Of a stretch of 64,000 bases of DNA, positions 33,598-44,304 are shown piece after piece. The position numbers and the translations under genes are program-made. Source of the stretch: Streptomyces sp. NBC_01116 (lineage in GTDB: Bacteria > Actinomycetota > Actinomycetes > Streptomycetales > Streptomycetaceae); the NCBI RefSeq assembly GCF_041435495.1, contig NZ_CP108644.1, positions 2,418,001 to 2,482,000 of the forward strand. Direction: 5' to 3'. The notes beneath the pieces were generated by a model. It did no database searches and was not told where the DNA came from. It saw only the letters and a program-made list of their open reading frames with translations. Each line of letters begins with the position of its first letter. The stretch's first letter is position 1.

Positions 33598-34291
33598 GCA
33601 CCAGACCGGAGACCAGGGCGAAGACGAGGACGCACAGCCGCATGCGGCGCGCGTCCAGCCGGTGGTGCACCAGCCGGCTCAGCCACGCGCCCACGGCGAT
33701 CACCGGCAGCAGCGCCGCCGCGAGACCCAGGTGTCCGGGCTCGCCCTCCCCCGTCGCGAACAGCAGGCCCAGCGAGGCCACTTCCCCGACGAGGAAGCAG
33801 GCCGCGACGGTCGAGCGCAGTTCCGCGGGCGGCCGGTGCTGGTAGACGAGCGCGAGCGGGGGGCCGCCGACGCCGGTCGCGGTCTCCGTGAGTCCGGTGA
33901 CCACGCCCGCCCCGAGGTAGGCCGCCCGGCCGGGGGTGAAGGCGGGGGCGGCCAGGCTCACCACCGCGGCCAGCACGGTGGCGATGCCGACGAACAGGCC
34001 GATGCTGCGGTCCGGGATCAGCCAGAGCAGCGCGAGCCCGGCGGGCGTGGCGGCCAGCCGGGCCCCGGTGATCCAGCCCGCGCCGCGCAGGTCGATCGAG
34101 GCGCGTTCGCGCCAGGCGACGTACAGGTTGAGCGGGATCATGGCCGCCAGGACGAACACCGGGAGCAGAGCGGGGTCGAGCATCCCGGCGACGGGCGCGA
34201 CGATCAGGGCGAAGCCCAGCCCGCTGCTGCCCTGGACGAACGCGGCGACGGCCACCGTGACGGCGAGGACCGCGAGTGCTTCCGTACTCAC
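33581..34291 (-). CDS. TauE/SafE family membrane transporter
   Basis: 236 residues from GTG 34291. Seven to eight hydrophobic segments with the family's repeat halves: VQGSSGLGFALIVAPVAGML near the start and GLTETATGVGGPPLALVYQ in the second half. TauE/SafE proteins export or import organic anions, sulfonates or sulfite. It is translated with the upstream amidohydrolase gene (4-bp overlap), so it probably moves a substrate or product of that pathway. Its end overlaps the convergent LacI gene by 17 bp. Confidence 0.8.
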   Translation of the reverse strand: MSTEALAVLAVTVAVAAFVQGSSGLGFALIVAPVAGMLDPALLPVFVLAAMIPLNLYVAWRERASIDLRGAGWITGARLAATPAGLALLWLIPDRSIGLFVGIATVLAAVVSLAAPAFTPGRAAYLGAGVVTGLTETATGVGGPPLALVYQHRPPAELRSTVAACFLVGEVASLGLLFATGEGEPGHLGLAAALLPVIAVGAWLSRLVHHRLDARRMRLCVLVFALVSGLVLMLGL

Positions 34292-35706
34292 CGTGCGGTG
34301 CTCCCCTGCCGTGCGGCCGTGGACGTGGGGTGAACCCGCGTGATGGGCGCCTTCTCGACGGCTGTACGGGCCAGTTCGGCCGCGTGCCGCACGAAGGCGG
34401 GTCCGTCCCAGCCGGTGGGCAGGCCGCGCCACAGCCGTAGCTCCCCGGCGACGAACACGGCGGTGATCTGGTCGCGGTTGCCCCGGCGCACCAGCTCCCA
34501 CGGCACGTCCCGGGAGAGCGCCAGCTCGGGGGTGGTGAGGTCGACGAGGAGGAAGTCGGCGGCCAGCCCCTCGGCGACCGTGCCGGTGCGGGCGCCGAGA
34601 CCGACCGCGTCGGCGCCGCCCGCCGTGGCGTGTTCGAGCCAGGTCCAGCCGGCGCCGCACGACGAGTCCCCGGTGGCCAGCCCGTAGGCGATCCGCTGGG
34701 CGAACTCGGCCGCTTCCGCGAGCCGGAACCCGTCGCCGCGGGTGCCGTCCGTGCCGAGCCCGAAGCGGATGCCGCGTTCGGACATGGCGGTGGCCGGGGC
34801 GACCGCGTTGCCCTTCCAGGCGCTGGCCACCGGGTTGTAGCTGACGGCGGTCCCGGTGTCGGCGAGCAGGGACAGCTCTCGGGGGGTGAGCAGGGTGGCG
34901 TGGGCGGCGAGCAGTTGAGGGCCGAGCGCGCCGATGCTGTGCAGGTGTTCGAGCGGGCGCAGTCCGTGCCGTACGAGGGAGCGTTCGACACCGGCCAGGT
35001 GCTCGTTGACGTGGATCTGCACGATCGCGCCGGCTTCCGCGGCGAGACGTGCGGTGCGGTGAAGGGTCGCCGAGGTGGCCGCTTCGGGGATCGAGACGGC
35101 GAGGGAGGCGTGGATCAGCGGATCGCCGTCGTACCGGGCGAGGTGCTTCTCGGCGCCTTCGAGGACGGCGGTGGTGCTCGCGGAGTCCTCGTCGGCGGTC
35201 GCGGCGTCACCGGCGACGTCGTTGCACACGAGGCCGAGCACGCAGCGGACTCCGGCGTCACGGGCGGCCGACGCGACGACGTCGACGTCCACGTCGGCAC
35301 GCGTACCGGCGTCGGTGACGGTGGTGAAGCCGCCGCGCAGGGCCTCCAACGCCGCCAGTTTGGCGGCGGCGTAGGCCGATTCCTCGTCCAGCGCCCCTTC
35401 CAGCGGAACCCAGACCCTGCGGAAGATCTCCGAGGGCTCACCGAAGGCGAGCGCGGAGCCGAAGCTCTGGGTCAGATGGTGGTGGGCGTCGACGAAGCCG
35501 GGCATCAGGAGATGGCCGGGCAGCGTGACGGCGTCGAGGTGCGGGTGCGTACGCGCCAGTTCCCCGGCGGGTCCGACGGCGCGGAAGGAGCCGTCGGCGA
35601 CGACGACCGCGTGGCCGTGGGCGGGCCCTTCCGGCAGCAGCACGGCATCGGGTACGAGGAGGAGCGGGCCGGAGGAGTCGAGGAGGTCGCGGGTGAGCTG
35701 GGTCAT
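34288..35706 (-). CDS. Amidohydrolase/deaminase of the ATZ/TRZ type
   Basis: 472 residues of the metal-dependent TIM-barrel amidohydrolase superfamily. The metal site is visible: GFVDAHHHLTQSFG (His-x-His), IQIHVNEHLAGVE (third His), a later LLAAHATLLTPREL (His), and Asp in GLGTDGTRGDG. This arrangement belongs to cytosine/guanine/8-oxoguanine/s-triazine deaminases. Embedded among an NCS2 permease, xanthine dehydrogenase genes and a LacI regulator, guanine, 8-oxoguanine or pterin deamination is the best guess. It overlaps the NCS2 permease stop and the TauE start by 4 bp each. Confidence 0.8.
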   Translation of the reverse strand: MTQLTRDLLDSSGPLLLVPDAVLLPEGPAHGHAVVVADGSFRAVGPAGELARTHPHLDAVTLPGHLLMPGFVDAHHHLTQSFGSALAFGEPSEIFRRVWVPLEGALDEESAYAAAKLAALEALRGGFTTVTDAGTRADVDVDVVASAARDAGVRCVLGLVCNDVAGDAATADEDSASTTAVLEGAEKHLARYDGDPLIHASLAVSIPEAATSATLHRTARLAAEAGAIVQIHVNEHLAGVERSLVRHGLRPLEHLHSIGALGPQLLAAHATLLTPRELSLLADTGTAVSYNPVASAWKGNAVAPATAMSERGIRFGLGTDGTRGDGFRLAEAAEFAQRIAYGLATGDSSCGAGWTWLEHATAGGADAVGLGARTGTVAEGLAADFLLVDLTTPELALSRDVPWELVRRGNRDQITAVFVAGELRLWRGLPTGWDGPAFVRHAAELARTAVEKAPITRVHPTSTAARQGSTAR

Positions 35707-37154
35707 CGGTCGCTTTCCGTGCGGGAGGTGGTGGTCAGCCGGGCGGCGACGCGCGGCCTGACGTGGTGGAACAGGATGTTGAGTACGGCGGCGACGAACG
35801 CGCCGACGGCGACGCCGCTTTCGAGGAGGATGCGGACGTTCGGCGGGAAGCCCGCGTACACGCCCGGGATGAGGATCGGCAGCAGGCCCAGCGCCAGGGC
35901 GACGGCGCAGATGAACGTGGACGTGTGCCGGTCGAGGTCGGAACGGCCGAGCATCTGCACACCGAGCACGGTGATCACCGCGAAGACCACCATCGCCGTG
36001 CCGCCGACCACGGCGGACGGAACGACACTGATCGCGCGGGTCACCGGCGCGAGGAACCCGATGACGATGAGGACCACACCGGCGGCGGCGGTCACGTAGC
36101 GGCTGCGGACGCCGGTGACCCGGACGATCCCGATGTTCTCGCCGCTGGTCACCATCAGCGGCAGCCCGAAGAACCCGCCGAAGAGGGAGGTCAGCGCGTC
36201 ACCGCGGACGGTCTTGGGGACGTCGGTGCGGGTGTCGATCTCCTTGCCGACGGCCTCGGCGTTGATGACGGTCTGGCCGGTGGCCTCCGCCATGGAGGCG
36301 AGGCTGTAGAGCATCAGCGGCAGCGCGGCGATCAGGCTGAACTGGGGCGACCCGAACGGCATCAGTTCCGGCACGCTGACCAGACCGCCGTCGGCGGCGC
36401 GACCGAGGTCGATGCTGCCGAGGAGCCCGGCCAGCACGGTGCCGGCGACCAGGCCGAGCATGACGGCGAGTTGCCGCAGGATGCCGGTGAACAGCAGGTA
36501 GAAGACGACGGTGAAGCCGATCGTCGCCATGCCGAGCCCGAGGTTCGTCGGGTCGGCGAACCCCGGCTCGCCGGGCCGGCCCGTGACGAGGACCGCGCCG
36601 ACCTTCACCAGGTTGACCCCGACGATGACGATCATGGTGCCGATGACCAGGGCCGGGAAGAACCTGAGCAGCCGCGAGAAGACCGGCAGGACGACGAAGT
36701 AGAAGGCCGCGGTGAGAATGACCGCGCCGGTGGCGGTGCGCAGACCGTGCTGCTCGGCGATGGCGATGAACAGGATGAGCGGCGCACCGCCGGGCAGCAT
36801 CACGAACGGCAGCCGGGGGCCGAACTTCCAGGGCCCCAGCGACTGGATCAGCGACCCGACGCCGGAGAGCACGAACGCCGCGGAGAGCAGGTTGATGGTC
36901 AGGCCGGCGTCGAGCCGGAGGGTGGCGCTCATCAGGAAGATCGCCGAGATGGGGGTGGCGGCCATGACGAGGACGTGCTGAATCCCGAAGAGGACGATCC
37001 GCCCCAGGGGGCGCGACTCGTCGACGGGGTGCACGGGTGGGTGCGGGGTGTCGTGCGCGGCGTCGGGCACGGGTGGATACGTCGCTCCGGGCGTGACCGG
37101 CTCCGGCGTCGGTGGTTGTTCAGCTCCGGGTGCGGGCTGGCGATGACTGGACAC
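35703..37154 (-). CDS. NCS2 family purine/pyrimidine permease
   Basis: 483 residues from GTG 37154, chosen because GGGAG lies 8 bp upstream; an in-frame ATG at 37193 would add 13 residues and has a weaker site. Fourteen predicted helices after a 50-residue Pro-rich N-terminus. The NCS2 signature is present as SGENIGIVRVTGVRSR, and ALPLMLYSLASMAEATGQTV fits helix 8 with its substrate-binding Glu. Proton-coupled uptake of xanthine, uric acid or related bases is expected. First gene of the leftward operon; the twin operators lie 67 bp upstream. Confidence 0.85.
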   Translation of the reverse strand: MSSHRQPAPGAEQPPTPEPVTPGATYPPVPDAAHDTPHPPVHPVDESRPLGRIVLFGIQHVLVMAATPISAIFLMSATLRLDAGLTINLLSAAFVLSGVGSLIQSLGPWKFGPRLPFVMLPGGAPLILFIAIAEQHGLRTATGAVILTAAFYFVVLPVFSRLLRFFPALVIGTMIVIVGVNLVKVGAVLVTGRPGEPGFADPTNLGLGMATIGFTVVFYLLFTGILRQLAVMLGLVAGTVLAGLLGSIDLGRAADGGLVSVPELMPFGSPQFSLIAALPLMLYSLASMAEATGQTVINAEAVGKEIDTRTDVPKTVRGDALTSLFGGFFGLPLMVTSGENIGIVRVTGVRSRYVTAAAGVVLIVIGFLAPVTRAISVVPSAVVGGTAMVVFAVITVLGVQMLGRSDLDRHTSTFICAVALALGLLPILIPGVYAGFPPNVRILLESGVAVGAFVAAVLNILFHHVRPRVAARLTTTSRTESDR

Positions 37155-37221
37155 GTCGGTGCTCCCATTCGGGCGTGAGGAACGCTCGGACATCAGCCGC
37201 GATCCGGCCCCGAACGGAGGG

Positions 37222-37249
37222 CCAAATCGATTTGGCCAAATCGATTTGG
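37222..37249. promoter_or_regulatory. Two adjacent perfect 14-bp operators (LacI type)
   Basis: CCAAATCGATTTGG is a perfect 14-bp palindrome and occurs twice back to back (37222-37235 and 37236-37249) with no spacer. The AAATCGATTT core with its central CG is the form recognised by LacI/PurR-type repressors. It lies 67 bp upstream of the NCS2 permease start and about 700 bp from xdhA. Adjacent whole-copy duplication of a perfect operator is unusual. Confidence 0.8.
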
Positions 37250-37950
37250 GCGTCAGTATGGGGAGGCCCCGCAACCGTCGTCAAGAGCCGTGACCCCGGG
37301 ATTCGGCCGCTGGGACACGACGTCCGGGGCGCGGGACGCTCGCAGGCCGGAAGGCAGGCGGCGGGCGGGGGCAGGGCCTGCGACGGGCGTGCGTACGGAG
37401 GGCGGCGGGCCGTAGGCGGCAGGCGGCGCAAGACGGGCGGCCTAAGACGGGCGGCGTAAGGCGGGCCGGACACCTCGGACGGGATCCCGTCCGCCGCAGG
37501 CGACGGAGCCGCGGCGGTCATGGAAGCCGTTCGTGCGGGCCACGGCGCCGGACGGCCTCTTGACCTCCATGACGGCAGCAACTACTTTGCCGTGAACGCC
37601 GACCCGCGGCCTCGAAAGGAGGCGACCAGCTGATGTTCACCTACTCCGACCTCGGTCGCCTCGCCGAGTGCACCGCCTGGGTTCCGGGGCGTATCGCGCA
37701 CGGCTGCTGAACGCGCCCCCTTCTGCGGTGCCCTTCCGTGGCGCCTTTCGGCGGTCCCGCCGCGCCGCTTTCCCTCGCCTTTCCCTCCCCTCCCCTCCCC
37801 TCCTTCTTCCGCCACTTCTTTCGCGGCGCATCGCTGTCGTGCGCCGTCTCGCGCCCGCTCCTCTCCCGTGGCGCGTCCGAATCAAGAGAGCTGTCCGACC
37901 TTGACGAAGATGATGAACCGACCCACCGCGCAACGGAACGAAGGCCAGTC
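37250..37950. other. Long intergenic region between permease and xdhA
   Basis: Around 700 bp with no recognised gene. It holds a short tandem array (37428-37469: three 14-bp units of the type GCAAGACGGGCGGC), a palindrome GGACGGGATCCCGTCC near 37477-37492, and two short overlapping frames. These are a 37-codon frame at 37520-37633 and a 25-codon frame at 37633-37710, overlapping TGATG. The second has a very strong AAGGAGG ribosome site at about 37616. A C/T-only tract of about 30 bp (37774-37807) follows. The short frames have no recognisable homology; they may be leader peptides or the remains of a lost gene. Confidence 0.45.
37428..37469. repeat. 14-bp tandem repeat, three units
   Basis: GCAAGACGGGCGGC, CTAAGACGGGCGGC and GTAAGGCGGGCCGG stand in tandem. 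They agree at about 10 of 14 positions with the 14-bp units found across the xdhC stop codon (42758-42813), so the xdh operon is flanked by related arrays. Confidence 0.6.
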
Positions 37951-39410
37951 GTGACAACGCCACGCATCACGGTCAACGGGACCGAAGCACCGATCTCACC
38001 GGCCGCGCCCCACACCACGGTGCTGGACTTCCTGCGCGAGCGTGGTCTCACCGGCACCAAGGAGGGCTGCGCCGAGGGTGAGTGCGGCGCCTGCGCAGTC
38101 CTGGTCGCCCGTCCCGGGACCGGCGAGCCCACCGACTGGGTGGCGGTCAACGCCTGCCTGCTCCCGGCCGCGGCGCTCGACGGGCAGGAGGTGGTCACCT
38201 CCGAGGGGCTCGCCACCGCCGGCGCGGCCGGCCCGCCGGGCACGCTGCACCCGGTGCAGGAGGAGATGGCGGTCCGCGGCGGCTCCCAATGCGGTTACTG
38301 CACACCGGGGTTCGTCTGCAGCATGGCCGCCGAGTACTACCGGCCCGACCGCTGCGCCCACGCGGAGCCGGCCGGGAACACCGACCCCGAGCACGGGCCG
38401 AACGGCTTCGATCTGCACGCGCTGAGCGGAAACCTGTGCCGCTGCACCGGATACCGTCCGATCCGCGATGCCGCGTTCGCCGTCGGTGCGCCCGCCGACG
38501 AGGACCCGCTCGCCCGGCGTCGGGCGCAGTCCCCGCCCGCGCCGGTCGCCACCGAGTACGTCCGGGACGGCAGCGCGTTCCTGCGGAGGAACACCCTGGG
38601 CGAGACCCTGCGGCTGCTGCGCGAGCGGCCCGACGCGGTGGTGGTCGCGGGCTCCACCGACTGGGGCGTGGAGGTGAACATCCGCGCCCGCCGGGCGGAT
38701 TGCGTGATCGCCGTCGACCGGCTGCCCGAACTGCGGGAGCTGCGCGTCGGATCCGACGCCGTGGAGATCGGGGCGGCGCTGACGCTCACCGAGATCGAAC
38801 GCCGCCTCGACGGCCGGGTGCCGCTGCTCGCGGAGCTGTTCCCGCAGTTCGCGTCGCGGCTCATCCGCAACGGCGCGACGCTGGGCGGCAATCTGGGGAC
38901 CGGCTCCCCCATCGGAGACAGTCCGCCGGTGCTGCTCGCGCTGGAGGCGTCGGTGGTGCTCGCCGACGCCGACGGAGAACGACAGGTTCCCCTCGCGGAG
39001 TACTTCACCGGCTACCGGCAGAGCGTGCGCCGTCCCGGCGAGCTGATCCGCGCGGTGCGCGTCCCGCTGCCGCTGTCGCCGGTCGTGGCCTTCCACAAGA
39101 TCGCCAAGCGGCGCTTCGACGACATCTCCAGCGTGGCGGTCGCCTTCGCGCTCGACGTCGAGGACGGGATCGTCCGGAAGGCCCGCATCGGTCTGGGCGG
39201 AGTCGCCGCCACCCCGATCCGGGCCCTGACCACCGAAGAGGCGCTGGAGGGCAGTCCGTGGACGGCGGAGACCGTCGAGGCCGCGGCGCGGGTGCTGCGG
39301 GCGGAGGGCACGCCGATGAACGACCAGCGTGCCAGCTCCGCCTACCGCTCCGCGATGCTGGGCCAGAGCCTGCTGAAGCTGTACGCGCAGACCACCGAGG
39401 CGGTTTCCTC

Positions 39411-39414
<4 letters not shown>
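37951..39414 (+). CDS. xdhA: Xanthine dehydrogenase, iron-sulfur/FAD subunit
   Basis: 487 residues from GTG 37951. Ferredoxin-like [2Fe-2S] cluster about 40-75 (GCAEGECGACAVLV), second all-helical [2Fe-2S] cluster about 110-170 (SQCGYCTPGFVCSMAA and NLCRCTGYRPI), then an FAD-binding domain (about 195-370: VVVAGSTDWGVEVNIR; IRNGATLGGNLGTGSPIGD) and a CO-dehydrogenase-like flavoprotein C-terminal domain. Complete for the small subunit. It passes electrons from the molybdenum subunit to NAD+. It overlaps xdhB by 4 bp (ATGA). The frame is open upstream but homology starts at TTPRITVNG. Confidence 0.9.
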
Positions 39415-41820
<2,406 letters not shown>

Positions 41821-41828
<8 letters not shown>

Positions 41829-42774
41829 CATGACCTGGTTCGGCGCGGTCGCGCGGCTGCGAGCACGCCGGGAGGCCGGCGTGCTCGTGACCGTCGCGAC
41901 CGTGCGCGGCCACGCCCCACGGAACGCCGGCGCGAAACTCGTCGTGGGGCAGGGCGAGACCTGGGGCTCGATCGGTGGCGGCAACGTCGAGGCGGTCACG
42001 ATCGACCGGGCCCGGGAGATGATCGCCGCGTCCGCGGCCGAACCGGAGTTGCTGGATTTCGCGCTCAACGACAAGGTGACCAACCGGCACGGCGTGCAGT
42101 GCTGCGGCGGAACGGTCTCGGTGCTGCTCGAACCGCTCCCGGTGGTACGGGCGGTGGCGATCTTCGGCGTCGGGCACGTCGGGATGGAGCTGGCGCGCGT
42201 CCTCGCACGGCAGGACCTCGACCTCCATCTGGTCGACAGCCGCTCGGACATCCTCGCCGAGGAGCGGCTCGCCGTCCTCGCGGACGCGGTGGCGGGGGTG
42301 CGGGTGCACCACACTCCGCTGCTGCCCGAGGAGGTCCTGGAGACGTTGCCGCAGGGCACCCACGTCCTGATCATGACCCATGACCACGCCGAGGACGCCG
42401 CCCTGTGCGACGCCGCCCTGCGGACACCCCACCTCGGCTCCATCGGGCTGATCGGGTCGGCGGCCAAGTGGGGGCGGTTCCGCAAGCGCCTGCTCACGGA
42501 GGGGGGCCACGACGAGGCGGCCATCGACCGGATCAAGACCCCGATCGGGCTGGCCGACATCACCGGCAAGGACCCCGCGACCATCGCCGTGAGCGTCGCG
42601 GCCGATCTGCTGCGCACCTTCGAGGCCGAGGAGTACGAGGCGGAGGAGCACCACCGTGACGAGACGGTGGACGCCGGCACCGACGAGGACGCACCCGCGG
42701 CCGCCCGGAGCGGGTTCCGGGCCGCAGGCGCGAACATCGCGCACGCGTCCCCCCACTTGAAGACGGTCGTCTGA
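41821..42774 (+). CDS. xdhC: XdhC molybdenum cofactor insertion/sulfuration chaperone
   Basis: 317 residues from GTG 41821, overlapping xdhB by 8 bp. The XdhC/CoxI domain (about 10-105, with VATVRGHAPRNAGAKLVVG and GSIGGGNVEAV) is followed by a Rossmann-like domain (IFGVGHVGMELARVLARQ). It binds and sulfurates the molybdenum cofactor before insertion into XdhB. The acidic tail after about 265 is variable, and its stop codon falls in a 14-bp tandem array that extends beyond the gene. Confidence 0.85.
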
Positions 42775-42813
42775 AGACGGTCGTCCGAAGGCGGGTGTCC
42801 GAAGGCGGGTGTC
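42758..42813. repeat. 14-bp tandem array across the xdhC stop
   Basis: Four units in direct succession: two of TGAAGACGGTCGTC (42758-42771, 42772-42785) and two of CGAAGGCGGGTGTC (42786-42799, 42800-42813). The TGA that begins unit 2 is the xdhC stop codon. Because 14 is not a multiple of 3, adding or losing a unit before the stop would change the C-terminus. Confidence 0.8.
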
Positions 42814-43010
42814 CGATCGGAGTGCGGACGGGGACGGGGCCCTCGGCACCGTCCATCGGCGATGTCGCCCCCGGACGCACGGCGGGCCGACGCCGTCGAG
42901 CGGATGACCACCGCCCGGGCCCTGACCCGCGGCGCCCGGCGGGGCGCGCCGGCCTCACGGCCGAGCGTGCCTAACGTACGGGGCAGCGCACTGTCTGCCC
43001 GGGAGGTTCC

Positions 43011-43320
43011 GTGCCCCGTCACCACCTGAAGAAGCTCGCCCGTCCCGGTGAGGCCATCGAACCGCCGCGCGATACCGAAGTAGTGGTCGCCGTGGCAGTG
43101 GTGACCGTCCTGGTGCTGGCCCTCGGCGCTCTGTCGGCGTCCCTGGTGTGGCTTCTCGGGCTCCTCATCTTCCTGCCGGGAGCGGCGTCGGCCCTGTGCA
43201 CCATGCGCCAGACGACGTTCGTGTCCGCCTGGACCGTGGCCGTGGTCATCGTCGCCGTGCTGGTCCGCGACGGTGACGGACGGCCGTGGCTCGACAGGAT
43301 TCTCATGGTACTGCGCCCTA
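43011..43320 (+). pseudogene. Truncated membrane protein (resembles PP2C/SpoIIE phosphatase N-terminus)
   Basis: Starts at GTG 43011 behind a good GGGAGG ribosome site and encodes about 100 residues with two hydrophobic segments (VVVAVAVVTVLVLALGALSA; LLGLLIFLPGAASALC) and then VVIVAVLVRDGDGRPWLDRI. The arrangement resembles the membrane part of Streptomyces PP2C-type phosphatases. After about 43310 the composition changes and the frame continues to 43603 through sequence that overlaps the next gene in another frame, so no phosphatase domain follows. Family assignment is tentative; truncation at the edge of the accessory segment is likely. Confidence 0.4.
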
Positions 43321-43365
43321 CATCATTTACACATCCATGCCCGCCCCGTGACCTACGGAAGCCGA

Positions 43366-43935
43366 ATGAACCCGATCGACAACACCGTCTGGGACGCCGC
43401 TCTGGAGCGGCTTCTGGACGACGTGTACGCCTTCGCGAGGACTGGGCCCCGACGGCACGACGACTGGGGAGGAGATGTCCTGGATGTCATGGACCGCTCG
43501 GTCACCGACCCCCGGGGCCTGCAGACACTGGAGTGGCAGATCGACAAGAAGGGACGGGAGAACATCCGTCCTTCCTATCCGTTCCTGCCGCTCACGGCTG
43601 AGCAGGTGCACGCGTGGACGTATCCTGTCACGGCCTCTGCCGCCGCCGCGCTACTCGCCTCTCTGACCCAGGAGTGGTTCTTCGAAGCGCGCCCCGTGCG
43701 GACTCGTGCCGACCGGGACGATGTAATGGCCGACGCCTGCTCGGTACTCAGCCGTTTTGGTGCCGACGCCGACTTTCGTACGTCGTCCGACCTGGCCCGG
43801 ACCTCCACATCGCCGGACTTCCTCGCCGGAGAACTTGCCGGCGGCCGCGCCTTCACCGACCACGTCATGGATCTCGGACTGATCGCCGTGAGCACGGACG
43901 AGGTCGGGGTCTTCTGGTCTTTCAACGCAAACTGA
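43366..43935 (+). CDS. Unknown protein in toxin-immunity segment
   Basis: 189 residues from ATG 43366 (GGAAG upstream). No signal peptide or membrane helix; mixed alpha/beta. The N-terminal half contains a Trp/Asp-rich region (RHDDWGGDVLDVMDRSV) and WQIDKKGRENIRPSYPFLP; the end is DLGLIAVSTDEVGVFWSFNA. I do not recognise the family. Its base composition is less G/C-biased than its neighbours. Position upstream of an RNase A-like toxin fragment and an immunity protein suggests another immunity or accessory protein of a polymorphic-toxin locus, but that is inference only. Confidence 0.5.
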   Translation: MNPIDNTVWDAALERLLDDVYAFARTGPRRHDDWGGDVLDVMDRSVTDPRGLQTLEWQIDKKGRENIRPSYPFLPLTAEQVHAWTYPVTASAAAALLASLTQEWFFEARPVRTRADRDDVMADACSVLSRFGADADFRTSSDLARTSTSPDFLAGELAGGRAFTDHVMDLGLIAVSTDEVGVFWSFNAN

Positions 43936-43991
43936 GAACACGCTCAGGTACCAGGAACAACCGTTCCCGGCGCCTTGGAGGAACGTGAGCA

Positions 43992-44291
43992 TTGCTGACG
44001 AGATCCGCGACGTACCCCGACCGGGAGACCGCCCAGTGGGCCACCCAGCAGGTGGTGACCGCCAACGAGCAGGCCATTCACCGCTGGCTCGCCCGGAACA
44101 CCCGGTCCTGCCTCACCATCGAGGCCGCCTGGCCCTCCCGAGAGGAACCCGTGGGACGGGTCCAGCTGGAGGCCGAGCTGCTGGCCGGGCGCGGGCCCAT
44201 CGATGTCCGCGCGGCACGCGTGGTGCTGCGCCGTGAGCCGTCGAAACCGCACGGCTTCGTCGTCCACACGACCATCCCGTTCTACCTCTAG
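43992..44291 (+). CDS. C-terminal part of an RNase A-like (CdiA-CT type) toxin domain
   Basis: 99 residues beginning at TTG 43992, 10 bp after GGAGG, with a TGA stop two codons upstream in frame. The segment TRSATYPDRETAQWATQQVV, then ANEQAIHRWLA, and the final VVLRREPSKPHGFVVHTTIP follow the second half of the bacterial RNase A-like toxin domain. From family knowledge of the Yersinia CdiA-CT, the early His and Arg active-site residues lie N-terminal to this part, so they are missing; the closing TxxP motif is retained (TTIP instead of TAYP). It is probably an inactive, displaced toxin tail kept with its immunity gene. A GTG start at 43985 leads into another frame. Confidence 0.6.
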   Translation: MLTRSATYPDRETAQWATQQVVTANEQAIHRWLARNTRSCLTIEAAWPSREEPVGRVQLEAELLAGRGPIDVRAARVVLRREPSKPHGFVVHTTIPFYL

Positions 44292-44304
44292 GGATCGCAG
44301 GCAC

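Noticed and set aside
35763..37178. 471-codon plus-strand frame rich in Asp, Gln, Glu and Arg
   Set aside because: Antisense to the NCS2 permease gene, which has a clear family signature; the composition reflects codon bias on the opposite strand.
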